Positions 14,551-22,228 of a stretch of 23,049 nucleotides of DNA are shown here, one piece after another. Under the pieces are notes generated by a model that saw only the letters and a program-made list of their open reading frames with translations, had not been told where the DNA came from and did not search any database. This DNA comes from Acidobacteriota bacterium (lineage in GTDB: Bacteria > Acidobacteriota > Terriglobia > Acidiferrales > UBA7541), in NCBI GenBank assembly GCA_003161495.1, contig PMOP01000386.1, positions 1 to 23,049 of the forward strand. Reading direction: 5' to 3'. Numbering within the stretch: position 1 is the stretch's first letter; every line of letters begins with the position of its first letter. The position numbers and the translations under genes are program-made.

Positions 14551-16674
14551 TTAATCCCGGGGCTGTACGCGAACCAGGTAACCATTATAGTCAACATACC
14601 AAACGGTTACTGGTTTCGTGGAACTGTCAATGTACGTGCGGCGATCGTAGGTGAACGGTTCGGGCATTTCATATACCGCCCAGCCACCTGTCTTCTGGTT
14701 GTATCGCACCATTTGCCGCCCGTGGAGAACGCCGCCCCAAACTTCGCCGTTCGCGTCGGGCTGCGCTTCGTAGAAGTCCGTGTACGGGCTGGGAGCGATT
14801 GGCGGAATGTGCTCTTCGATTAGACCCGTCTTGGCATTCAGTTCGATGAGGGCGCCATCGCCGCCGCCGAACCAGGGATTGTCGTACGGATCGAACCCGC
14901 CGCGCTTGCCGGTCATCATGTGCACGCCGGAATTCTGGTTCATCCACTGCCCCGTACTCAGGTCCATTCGCTCGATCGTGTTTCCCCAAGCCGGCAGCCC
15001 GCCTCCTCCGTAATATTTTCCATCGGCGGAAATGAGATTGTCATAGCTGAAGCTCACCTGAAGCGGGAAGCGTTGAATTACTTTGCCCGTTTCCGGATCG
15101 ATTTTTCGCACGTTGAAGTCGCGGCTGTCCCAGACGTAGCCGTCCGGAGTCATGGAGAAATTGCCGAAGCCGGGGGCATTCAGAGGCACCGCGTCCTCAA
15201 TGTGCACCTGCGTCACTTTTCCGGTGGCGGTGTCGAGCCTGTTGAGATTGTGGCTCCAGTTTTCCGAAAACCACGGGACATCATTTTTATCGATCCGCAC
15301 CGCGTGCGTTCCGGGCATGCCCTTTGGCGTGAGTGGAATCGTGTACTCGGTCACGATCCCGGTCTTGGGATCGATCTTTCCGACAACGTCGGTCTTGTGG
15401 CTGGTGAACCAGAGTATGCCCTTGGAGTCGCCTTGCACGTCATGCAGGGCCAGCAGCGACTGCGGCAATTCGTACTCGGTGACGATGACGTGCGTGTCGC
15501 CGCCACGCGGCCGCGGGAACACGCGGAGCGGCTGGTCTTGCGCATCGGGTCCGCGCACACGCGTCAGGAACTTCACCAGCGTCTGAACTTCCTCAGGCGA
15601 AGTGCCGTCGCGGCGGGTGACCGAATTGTTTCCACCGCCGGTCGTCGTCGTTCCCTTGATGCGGATCACGAGCGAGGTGCCGGAATATTGCGTCATGCGA
15701 TCGACAATCAGACCCCAACTGTGCTCATCGTAGCGGTTGCGGAAAATCTGGTTCCAGGAGTGGCAGGCGGAGCAATTCTTTTGCAGTGTCGCTTTCTCTT
15801 CCGCTGTGCCCGGCATATTCCAGAGCAGTTCGGCACCGCTCAGCTGCCGCTCAATGTCCGGCGTGGCCGGCAAAGCATCGCTATCGGAAACCCTTTCCAG
15901 AACAATGTCATCCAGCTTGGAAGCGCCATCGATATGGATGGAATTTACGACGTAGGGCTTGAACAGCAGCGGAGTCGGAATTCGCAACGTGTAGTCGCCG
16001 GTTTGCATCTTGGGAAATTCGTAGCGCCCTTGCGGATCGGTATACACCGTCGTGCGGACGCCGTTCGGCGCGATAAGCTGCACGCCCACGCCTTCCGGCG
16101 AATCGCCGCTCGGAATCTTCACTACTCCCGTGACGCCGCCAGACAAACCGTTTTGCACCGGCCACTTTTGCGTCGCGGCGCGATACCACGGATTCGGCCC
16201 CGGATTTTCTCCCTCGACGCAGCACTTCCCTTCCTTGATGTAGGTGATGAGGTCGGCCACATCGGCATCCTTCAAAGTGGTGCCGAACGACGGCATCCCA
16301 GGCCCGCCTTCCTTGATTTTCGCGGCCACGTTTTCATCCGTCACGGGATCGCCGGACATCAATTGCGAGTGCTTGTAAAGCTCCTTCAGATAAGGGCCGG
16401 TCTTCGCGTACTGGTTGTGGCACATCCAGCATTTATAAAAATAAATATTTTCGCCGCGCCCCGCGCCACTGTCGGCGATCACCTTATAAGTATCCAGCCT
16501 GCCCGAGCGCTGGTATTCGTCCGTGTGCATCACATTTCCGGAGCCGGATGCTGCCTGAGCCTGCGGAGGCGCCGCCTGAGACCGGCTGGCATTTCCCACG
16601 ACGAGCAGTGCTAGCACGATGGTGACAGCGGCCAGAATGGTGACGCGAGTACGAAGGGTGCTTTGATTTCTCAT
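14551..16674 (-). CDS. Secreted di-haem cytochrome c / Vgb-like beta-propeller fusion protein
   Basis: 707 residues from the ATG at 16674, chosen because AGAGGA lies 4 nt upstream; an ATG 7 codons earlier has no such site. The signal peptide spans about 7-35 (hydrophobic core, then SQAAPP). The first cytochrome c domain (about 65-150) has CWMCH at 82-86 and a likely axial Met127 in GPGMPSFG. A carboxypeptidase-regulatory-like domain follows (about 178-258). A second haem site is CSACH at 301-305. The last 310 residues form a propeller of the Vgb (streptogramin lyase-like) type with repeats such as ILWFTSHKTDVVGKIDPKTG and VPWFSENWSHNLNRLD. It is probably a periplasmic or surface electron-transfer or dehydrogenase-linked protein. 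The propeller alone does not show antibiotic lyase activity. A good promoter is at 16743-16771. Confidence 0.85.
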   Translation of the reverse strand: MRNQSTLRTRVTILAAVTIVLALLVVGNASRSQAAPPQAQAASGSGNVMHTDEYQRSGRLDTYKVIADSGAGRGENIYFYKCWMCHNQYAKTGPYLKELYKHSQLMSGDPVTDENVAAKIKEGGPGMPSFGTTLKDADVADLITYIKEGKCCVEGENPGPNPWYRAATQKWPVQNGLSGGVTGVVKIPSGDSPEGVGVQLIAPNGVRTTVYTDPQGRYEFPKMQTGDYTLRIPTPLLFKPYVVNSIHIDGASKLDDIVLERVSDSDALPATPDIERQLSGAELLWNMPGTAEEKATLQKNCSACHSWNQIFRNRYDEHSWGLIVDRMTQYSGTSLVIRIKGTTTTGGGNNSVTRRDGTSPEEVQTLVKFLTRVRGPDAQDQPLRVFPRPRGGDTHVIVTEYELPQSLLALHDVQGDSKGILWFTSHKTDVVGKIDPKTGIVTEYTIPLTPKGMPGTHAVRIDKNDVPWFSENWSHNLNRLDTATGKVTQVHIEDAVPLNAPGFGNFSMTPDGYVWDSRDFNVRKIDPETGKVIQRFPLQVSFSYDNLISADGKYYGGGGLPAWGNTIERMDLSTGQWMNQNSGVHMMTGKRGGFDPYDNPWFGGGDGALIELNAKTGLIEEHIPPIAPSPYTDFYEAQPDANGEVWGGVLHGRQMVRYNQKTGGWAVYEMPEPFTYDRRTYIDSSTKPVTVWYVDYNGYLVRVQPRD

Positions 16675-16678
16675 GATG

Positions 16679-16684
16679 TCCTCT
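16679..16684 (-). promoter_or_regulatory. Ribosome binding site fixing the start of the cytochrome/propeller gene
   Basis: AGAGGA on the minus strand is 4 nt before the ATG at 16674 and favours it over the in-frame ATG at 16695. Confidence 0.65.
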
Positions 16685-16742
16685 AATGTGGGCAATCGCT
16701 CGTTCAGGCGGAGTACTCCGCCATCGTAGAACGCAGCAATTA

Positions 16743-16771
16743 GCTATAGTTCATAAATCGGGAACTGTCAA
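16743..16771 (-). promoter_or_regulatory. Sigma-70-like promoter of the cytochrome/propeller gene
   Basis: On the minus strand, TTGACA (16771-16766) is followed after exactly 17 bp by TATAGC (16748-16743). The -35 is a perfect match and the -10 matches four of six positions. A start near 16736 would give a leader of about 60 nt. Confidence 0.65.
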
Positions 16772-16876
16772 AATATTTTCGCTCGCCCGGTGACATCGCG
16801 ACGGATCAGTGGGAACAAACTCGTTTATAGCGACACACGAAAGAAATTTTATTTTTGCTATGGAAATTGGCGGAAG

Positions 16877-16922
16877 GCCCGGCACCGGGCGCCGGCCGAG
16901 CCCGAAGTCTGGCGCGGCCGGC
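16877..16922 (-). terminator. GC-rich hairpins downstream of the OmpA-family gene
   Basis: Two GC-rich dyads lie 27-72 bp past the minus-strand stop: GCCGGCC/GGCCGGC (16891-16897 with 16916-16922) and GCCCGG-CA-CCGGGC (16877-16890). No T-tract follows directly, so a terminator role is only possible. Confidence 0.3.
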
Positions 16923-16948
16923 ATCCGACGCGTTCCCTAGTCGCATCG

Positions 16949-18715
16949 TTAATTGTGGGAGTTATCCAGTTGTGCGTTTTCGTTTCCAGGAGAAATCTTT
17001 GAAGCGGTTTCCACTACCTTGAGTTTTGGAACGGGCCGCTGCCACAGGACACGAGCGTCCGGGGCATCGTTCGGATACGCCTCGGTTGATTCTTGGCCGG
17101 CGGGTTCCAGGATGACATCCACTCGGCGATTGTAAGCCAGCCAGGTTGCCTTCTTTTTGTTTTTCATCCATGCAGGCTGGGCCTGCGGATCCTGCGATTG
17201 CAGATTCATCACTTGTTTTTCATTCAGTTGTGAATTTTTTCCTTCGGCGCGGGTCTCAATTTGTTCCGCGGGGATTCCCTGGGAAACCAGGTAATTCTTC
17301 GCGGCTTCTGCGCGCCTTTCGCTGAGCGCCTGGTTATATTTCTTTGGACCTCGGACATCGGCATGACCGACAACCATCAGCTTGTTCTGTTGTGCATATT
17401 GTTCGTTATCCTTAAACGTGGCTGCGGCCTTGCCCAGAATGTTTTTTTGGCTGGATACGAGGCCTACTTTGGGATGGCGGCGTTCAGGATAGGCTGTGGG
17501 GTAAAAGAGGCTGGCAAGCGTAACCGCCGGCGCGGGATCAATGGAGCCGACGACGTGCAATATTGCGGTGCGAGTCGCGGTACCGCCGCAGGCATTGGCC
17601 GCGGTCATCGTATAGGTCACGTCTCGATTCACAGAACCAGTCCCGCTTCGATCCGGCACGGCTTCAATGTTGCTGCTCCCGCTGGTTGCGACATTGCCAA
17701 GCGGCTGGATCGTGACTTGATTCGCATTGGACGCCGACCAATTCAGTGTGGCCGAATCCTGCTCGACCACTTTGTCACCAACCTTGTGATAGCGAACCTG
17801 CGGCTGGCTTAATGCGAGTGTCGCCGTCGGCTGGGCGTTCACATTCACGGTTACGGTCCGCTCCGCGGTGCCACCGGGGCCTTTTGCAGTTAGCTGATAG
17901 GTAATTGGATGCGTCGGGCTCACGCTTTGCTCGCCGCTGGACGCGACATTTCCCACGTTGGAAATCGCCGTGTCCACTGCATCGGCTGACTTCCAGCTCA
18001 GTTGTGTGGACTGCCCGCAATCTACCTGATTTCCTTTAGCGGCAAGTTCCGCTGTTGGCGCAGCAACGGGGACTATGGCGCTGGCTAGGCCGGCCTCGAA
18101 CCGCGGCTCGGGACCAAGTTTCAGTCCGCGTTTGAAGTCTTTCGTCTTCGTCGCCCCATTATGATTCAGGTCGACGATCACACGCTCACCGGCCTTTACG
18201 GCTACCGGCCCGGACCACACGGTTTGCCCCTTCTCCGTGGCCGTCAACTGGTAGCTGCCAGGCTTTACCAGCAGCCATTGGTGCCAGATAAAGTTGTTGT
18301 CGAATTCATCGACGTGGCCGACGAAGTACGCGGGCGTCGTGCCATTGAGCAGCACTGCAGCGCGCGGATGGCCCTTTAATTCAATATCGCCGAAGGGTCC
18401 GCTTACCTTGTCGCCCGAAGCCTGGAGCGCGACGTCCAGGTCGGCTGTTTTGCCCGCGGCAATATCCACATTTTTCGTTTGGGGTGTGTACCCGTAATTG
18501 TCGACGCCGATGCTATGGGTTCCGGCGCTCAATTCCATGGTCTGGCTGCCGTCGCGGATCGCTTTTCCATCCACGAAGACATACGCTTGTTTTGGGCTGA
18601 CACGAATTTTCAATTTACCGGTTGCCTGGCCGCTCTGAGCAAACGCGGGGGCGATGCCCAGGGCCAGGAGGGACGCAACGACCAACGAAAACCTTAAGGG
18701 GATGATCCTCTTCAT
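16949..18715 (-). CDS. OmpA-family cell-envelope protein with PEGA and Ig-like domains
   Basis: 588 residues from the ATG at 18715, chosen because a clean signal peptide (MKRIIPLRFS to PAFAQ, 1-27) starts there and AAGGAG lies 9 nt upstream; the longer reading frame to 18895 runs through the promoter region. A PEGA domain spans about 33-97 (KIRVSPKQAYVFVDG). A second PEGA-like unit spans about 108-185. Two Ig-like repeats follow (about 218-293 and 297-388), each with LSWKSA or LNWSAS and a GNV-A-SG loop. The OmpA C-terminal domain (about 420-537) has HADVRG with D453, and NQALSERRAEAAKNYL, the classic peptidoglycan-binding helix. An insert of about 30 residues precedes the last strand (NRRVDVIL). 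It probably anchors the envelope by binding peptidoglycan. Two palindromes upstream suggest specific regulation. Confidence 0.88.
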   Translation of the reverse strand: MKRIIPLRFSLVVASLLALGIAPAFAQSGQATGKLKIRVSPKQAYVFVDGKAIRDGSQTMELSAGTHSIGVDNYGYTPQTKNVDIAAGKTADLDVALQASGDKVSGPFGDIELKGHPRAAVLLNGTTPAYFVGHVDEFDNNFIWHQWLLVKPGSYQLTATEKGQTVWSGPVAVKAGERVIVDLNHNGATKTKDFKRGLKLGPEPRFEAGLASAIVPVAAPTAELAAKGNQVDCGQSTQLSWKSADAVDTAISNVGNVASSGEQSVSPTHPITYQLTAKGPGGTAERTVTVNVNAQPTATLALSQPQVRYHKVGDKVVEQDSATLNWSASNANQVTIQPLGNVATSGSSNIEAVPDRSGTGSVNRDVTYTMTAANACGGTATRTAILHVVGSIDPAPAVTLASLFYPTAYPERRHPKVGLVSSQKNILGKAAATFKDNEQYAQQNKLMVVGHADVRGPKKYNQALSERRAEAAKNYLVSQGIPAEQIETRAEGKNSQLNEKQVMNLQSQDPQAQPAWMKNKKKATWLAYNRRVDVILEPAGQESTEAYPNDAPDARVLWQRPVPKLKVVETASKISPGNENAQLDNSHN

Positions 18716-18724
18716 GACTCCGTT

Positions 18725-18730
18725 CTCCTT
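18725..18730 (-). promoter_or_regulatory. Ribosome binding site fixing the start of the OmpA-family gene
   Basis: AAGGAG on the minus strand, 9 nt before the ATG at 18715, next to a canonical signal peptide start. Confidence 0.75.
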
Positions 18731-18779
18731 TTCTGAAATCAATCGATTTGCCATTCGGCAATTGGGCCTTTCGAGGACA

Positions 18780-18797
18780 ATATCGCCAAACGATATA
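18780..18797. promoter_or_regulatory. Palindromic operator-like site 1 (ATATCGCC-AA-ACGATATA)
   Basis: Perfect dyad ATATCG-N5-CGATAT at 18780-18796. It shares 16 of 18 bases with site 2, in the same orientation and 77 bp centre to centre. It is 65 bp upstream of the OmpA-family start codon. The binding protein is unknown. Confidence 0.6.
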
Positions 18798-18855
18798 CCG
18801 GGAAACAGGATGCCCCGGGGCTTTCGCAGGCCGGAGGACCCTGAACTTGAATAAA

Positions 18856-18874
18856 TATATCGCCTCACGATATA
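18856..18874. promoter_or_regulatory. Palindromic operator-like site 2 (TATATCG-CCTCA-CGATATA)
   Basis: Perfect 7-bp arms TATATCG and CGATATA around a 5-bp centre, the stronger copy of the element at 18780-18797. It is embedded in AT-rich sequence that could hold the OmpA-family promoter. Confidence 0.6.
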
Positions 18875-19126
18875 AAAAACAAGAACTATCCCCATGGCGG
18901 GCAGGCGGGAAACCTTCCCCGCCTGCCGATTTACCGACGCCCTTCATTTATCTTTGATGCCGGGGAAGCGGGCCGGATTCAGGGCCGCCCCCTTTCGCGT
19001 CGCAAAATTTCCCCCGTGCAATCCCCCTGAAAAATCTGCAGACACATACGCTCGCGTCCATCGAAAGATGCTGCGCAGCGCGGCGGCAACCGGAAACGCG
19101 GACGAAACCAGAAAAGGTTTCGAAGG

Positions 19127-19155
19127 AAAATTATTCAGGTAATTTTCATGTGAAA
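19127..19155. promoter_or_regulatory. AT-rich dyads upstream of the efflux operon
   Basis: AAAATTA-N6-TAATTTT (19127-19146) overlaps TTTCA-TG-TGAAA (19144-19155). They sit about 135-160 bp before the TolC-like start and may be regulator sites. No promoter boxes of good quality were identified nearby. Confidence 0.3.
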
Positions 19156-19273
19156 TTGCTATGCTGCACCGTCTACCGAACATGCGTTTGCACGTTACGG
19201 TTGGGTTCTGCTTTTCTGAAGCAGTGGCTGGAATTCGCTCCGGGGTGGCGTTGAGCCGGCGGAGGCGGGAGCG

Positions 19274-19280
19274 GGAGGAG
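19274..19280 (+). promoter_or_regulatory. Ribosome binding site fixing the start of the TolC-like gene
   Basis: GGAGGAG ends 9 nt before ATG 19290, an ideal distance. It abuts the ATG at 19281, which is too close, and is far from the earlier ATG at 19161. Confidence 0.7.
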
Positions 19281-19289
19281 ATGAACTCC

Positions 19290-20777
19290 ATGGGTCATTC
19301 GTTCGGTCTTATAGATTTTGCCTTGTCTGGCAGCTCGCGTAATGGCAGCCGAAGAGGTTCCCTCGTTTCGATCAGGCGTTTTTCCGTTCTAGCTCTGGGC
19401 TTGGCTATTTCGCTGCTCCTCCCTGTCTCAAAAGCTGCGGCACAAGCCGAATCTCCCGCTCCGAGTCAAGAATCCGATGTTCAACTCCTGGTACCAACAG
19501 GACCGGGACAGGCAACGCCGCCTACGACCGTGACCCTGCAGGATGCGCTCGAGCGCGCGCGGAAACTCGATCCAACGCTGCTGGGCGCCATGTCCGACGC
19601 GAAAAGCGCGCGGGAAGACCGTGTCCAGGCCAGAAATGGCATGCTGCCGACGATTACCGGAACCTCGCAATATTTAAACACACAGGGAAATGGAATCACG
19701 CCCGACGGCAGATACGTCACCAACGACGGAATTCACGTCTATCGCGATTGGGCCATACTGCATCAGGACCTCTCTCCCGGGACCATGATGGGAACGGCTT
19801 ACAACCGCGCCAAAGCTGCCGAAGCGTTGGCCAATGCCAAGGCCGAGATCGCGCGCCGCGGCCTGGCCGTGACCATAACGAAGAACTATTACGCCATGGT
19901 GGTCGCGCAGCGCAAGTACGCGACCGCGCAGGCGGGCCTGGACCAATCCAGGCACTTTATGGACATCACGCAGGATTTGGAGCACCAGGGACAAGCTCCT
20001 CACAGCGATGCTTTAAAGGCGGAAATCCAGTATCGAATCCAAAAGCAGGCTTTCGACGAAGCCAAGTTTTCCATGGAAGATACGCGCCTCGGCTTGGCCG
20101 TAATTCTCTTCCCCGACTTCAATGAGAATTTCACCGTCGTGGATGATCTTGACTCGGCTCCAGCATTGCCGCCGTTCCCTGAAATTCAAGAGATGGCCGC
20201 AAAGCAAAATCCCGACCTGCGCGTTGCCATGGAGACGGCTCGGGAAGCGGATTTTGACGTCAAGACGGCGCAGTTCGCATTTCTTCCCACGCTGACGATT
20301 GATACCGATTACGGTATCGAAGCGAATTGCTTTGGCTTGCACTGCACCCAGTCGGCGTTCGATACGCAAAAAACGGGAGTTCTTCCTAGTCTTGGTTATT
20401 TCCTTACGGCCAGCTTGAACGTGCCCATCTGGGATTGGGGAACCTTGCACAGCAAGCTGAAACAGGCGGAATATAAACAGCAGTCCGCCAAAGCGGCGCT
20501 GAGCCTGGCCACGCGGATGAACCTCAGCGAGCTCTACGCCACCTATGACGAGGCGATTGTTGCCCGCTCTGGCCTGGACGAATCGCGCCGCACAGCGGAA
20601 CTTGCGGCGGAGAGCCTGCGCCTCACTGTTTTGCGTTATCAGGGTGGGGCTTCGCCCGCAACCGAAGTGGTGGATGCGGAAACGGCACTGGTGACGGCGC
20701 GGAATGCGTATGCAGACGCGCAAGTGCGCTATCGTACGCTCCTGACGAATCTCCAGACATTTACAGGAAGTTTCTGA
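19290..20777 (+). CDS. TolC-like outer-membrane efflux protein
   Basis: 495 residues from the ATG at 19290, favoured by the ribosome site GGAGGAG nine bases upstream. A long n-region precedes a hydrophobic segment (about 29-47) and AAAQ cleavage site. The mature protein has the repeated outer-membrane-factor layout. Each half has an entry pattern (LQDALERARKLDPTLLGAM; EIQEMAAKQNPDLRVAM), a long helical hairpin and a strand-forming part, with the typical ending VLRYQGGASPATEVVDAETALVTARN. Family members form trimeric channels through the outer membrane and periplasm and work with an adaptor and an inner-membrane pump. Both follow: the stop codon overlaps the adaptor's ATG by one base (TGATG). 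Substrate is unknown; no metal-binding signature is visible. Confidence 0.92.
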   Translation: MGHSFGLIDFALSGSSRNGSRRGSLVSIRRFSVLALGLAISLLLPVSKAAAQAESPAPSQESDVQLLVPTGPGQATPPTTVTLQDALERARKLDPTLLGAMSDAKSAREDRVQARNGMLPTITGTSQYLNTQGNGITPDGRYVTNDGIHVYRDWAILHQDLSPGTMMGTAYNRAKAAEALANAKAEIARRGLAVTITKNYYAMVVAQRKYATAQAGLDQSRHFMDITQDLEHQGQAPHSDALKAEIQYRIQKQAFDEAKFSMEDTRLGLAVILFPDFNENFTVVDDLDSAPALPPFPEIQEMAAKQNPDLRVAMETAREADFDVKTAQFAFLPTLTIDTDYGIEANCFGLHCTQSAFDTQKTGVLPSLGYFLTASLNVPIWDWGTLHSKLKQAEYKQQSAKAALSLATRMNLSELYATYDEAIVARSGLDESRRTAELAAESLRLTVLRYQGGASPATEVVDAETALVTARNAYADAQVRYRTLLTNLQTFTGSF

Positions 20778-22117
20778 TGAATGAAAAATTCAAAGGCAAG
20801 CAAAGGAATGGGAGCAAATTCATGTATTTTCCCTCGATGAACGGCAGGGCGCAGGCTCAACCAGGAGCCGGCCGGAAGATAAAGGCGGGCACAACGGTCC
20901 GCTCGTTATTGTTACTTACCGCTGCGGGCATCCTACTCTCAGGCTGCGGAACAAAAGAAGCGGCCGACGCAACGCCGACCGTGACGGTGCAAGTGGACGC
21001 CGCGGAAAAGGGGCCGATCCAGCGCAAGGTGGTTACGGACGCGGTCCTGTATCCCCGCGATCAAGCGGCGATTGTTCCCAGGGTCGTGTCCTCGATCAAG
21101 AAATGGTATGTGGACAAAGGCAGCTACGTAAAAGCCGGGCAGTTGTTGGGGGAGCTGGAAAGCCAGGACTTGATCGGAGCCGCGATGAAGAGCCAGGGCG
21201 GCTACGCGCAGGCTGAAGTGACTTACCAGATGCAGATTCAGAAAAGCGCGCAGGACTTGAAGTTCGCCAAACAATCTTTGGATTCGGCGCAGAAGTTATA
21301 CGATGGCCGCGCGGCGCTGTACAAGGAAGGCGCGGTTTCGGCGAAGGATCTTGACGACGCTTCCGTCGCCTTGTCTTCCGCGAAAAATACATACGACCTC
21401 TCGCAAAAGCAATATGACCTGAAGGTCGCCGAGGGCGCGATGACCGCGGCAAAAGGCGACACGGAAAACGCCAACGCGCAGCTGAGCTACGCCAAGATTG
21501 TTAGTCCGATCGAAGGGATTGTTACCGACCGTCCCTACTATCCCGGTGAAACTCCCGCAACCGGCACTCCCATCATCACGGTCATGGACCTTTCCCAAAT
21601 CGTCGCCCGGGCGCACATTGCCCAGTCGGAAGCGGCAAGCCTGAAAGTGGGAAACCCCGCGACCATCACGATTCCCGGGCAATTGACGGTGGTGAAAGGC
21701 AAAATCGCGCTGGTGAGTCCCGCGGTGGACCCAAATAGCACCACCGTGGAAGTTTGGGTGCAAGCCCCGAATCCGAAGGGCAGCCTGCGGCCCGGGAGCA
21801 GCGTGCGAGTTGCCATGGTTGCGCAAACCGTGCCCGATGCTGTTGTGATCCCCCAGGCGGCCCTTTTGACTACGCCGGACGGGCTGAGCACGGTCATCGT
21901 TCTGGATAGCGACAACGCGCCGAGCAAGAAAAAAGTAAAGGTCGGCATCAAAGATTCCGAGGCTAAAACTGTGCAAGTAACCGACGGCCTGCAGGGCGGG
22001 GAGCGCGTGGTCACCGTCGGGGCGTTCGAGCTTGCCAATGAGGACGATCCGGTCCTGGCGAAAACCAAGATTCAGGTGCAGGCGCCGAAAATGCCTGACG
22101 AGGATGAGGACGAGTAA
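20777..22117 (+). CDS. RND efflux periplasmic adaptor, lipoprotein
   Basis: 446 residues from the ATG overlapping the previous stop (TGATG), with AGGAAG 6 nt upstream. An ATG at 20822 preceded by GGGAG is a credible alternative that shortens the N-terminus. The lipobox LLSGC puts the lipidated cysteine at C57, far in for a lipoprotein, which favours the later start. A biotinyl-lipoyl half-motif (VSSIKKWYVDKGSYVKAGQLLGEL as separate parts VSSIKKWYVDKG and KAGQLLGELES), a coiled-coil hairpin (about 130-240), the second lipoyl half (AKIVSPIEGIVTDR) and beta-barrel and membrane-proximal domains follow in the usual order. The C-terminus is a short acidic tail (PDEDEDE). It bridges the RND pump and the TolC-like channel encoded on either side. 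Confidence 0.92.
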   Translation: MNEKFKGKQRNGSKFMYFPSMNGRAQAQPGAGRKIKAGTTVRSLLLLTAAGILLSGCGTKEAADATPTVTVQVDAAEKGPIQRKVVTDAVLYPRDQAAIVPRVVSSIKKWYVDKGSYVKAGQLLGELESQDLIGAAMKSQGGYAQAEVTYQMQIQKSAQDLKFAKQSLDSAQKLYDGRAALYKEGAVSAKDLDDASVALSSAKNTYDLSQKQYDLKVAEGAMTAAKGDTENANAQLSYAKIVSPIEGIVTDRPYYPGETPATGTPIITVMDLSQIVARAHIAQSEAASLKVGNPATITIPGQLTVVKGKIALVSPAVDPNSTTVEVWVQAPNPKGSLRPGSSVRVAMVAQTVPDAVVIPQAALLTTPDGLSTVIVLDSDNAPSKKKVKVGIKDSEAKTVQVTDGLQGGERVVTVGAFELANEDDPVLAKTKIQVQAPKMPDEDEDE

Positions 22118-22228
22118 TGGTCACGGCCAACGATGCCAGACACATACGCAGATTTGATGAAGCAGCCGGACTGCGCGCGGCCTTCATTGTTCCTATCTCA
22201 ATCACGGCTTTGCGACAGGTAGAATGCC

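Larger units (their letters stand above)
18716..19289. other. Divergent intergenic region between OmpA-family gene and efflux operon
   Basis: 574 bp with no gene I can support. It carries two matching palindromes (18780-18797 and 18856-18874), and a GC-rich hairpin GGCAGGCGGG/CCCGCCTGCC (18900-18909 with 18918-18927). It also has an AT-rich dyad AAAATTA-N6-TAATTTT (19127-19146) followed by TTTCA-TG-TGAAA (19144-19155). The last two may belong to the efflux operon's control region. No clear -35/-10 pair was found for either gene. Confidence 0.6.

Noticed and set aside
14920..16614. Long plus-strand open frame (564 codons) antisense to the cytochrome/propeller gene
   Set aside because: Its translation has no recognisable domain, is rich in His/Arg as expected for a reverse-strand shadow, and the minus-strand frame has a signal peptide, haem motifs and a promoter.
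14551..16674. Streptogramin (virginiamycin B) resistance gene
   Set aside because: Only the propeller fold resembles Vgb. It is fused to cytochrome domains, and such propellers are common in Acidobacteriota without any resistance role.
18780..18874. Naming the palindromes as sites of a specific regulator family (for example PadR)
   Set aside because: No regulator gene is in the window and I have no reliable consensus to match, so the family is left open.
18716..18895. 60-residue N-terminal extension of the OmpA-family protein
   Set aside because: A canonical signal peptide and ribosome site begin at 18715, and the extension reads through both operator-like palindromes.
18900..18927. GC-rich 10-bp hairpin as a terminator
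   Set aside because: No gene on either strand ends into it and there is no T-tract; function unclear.
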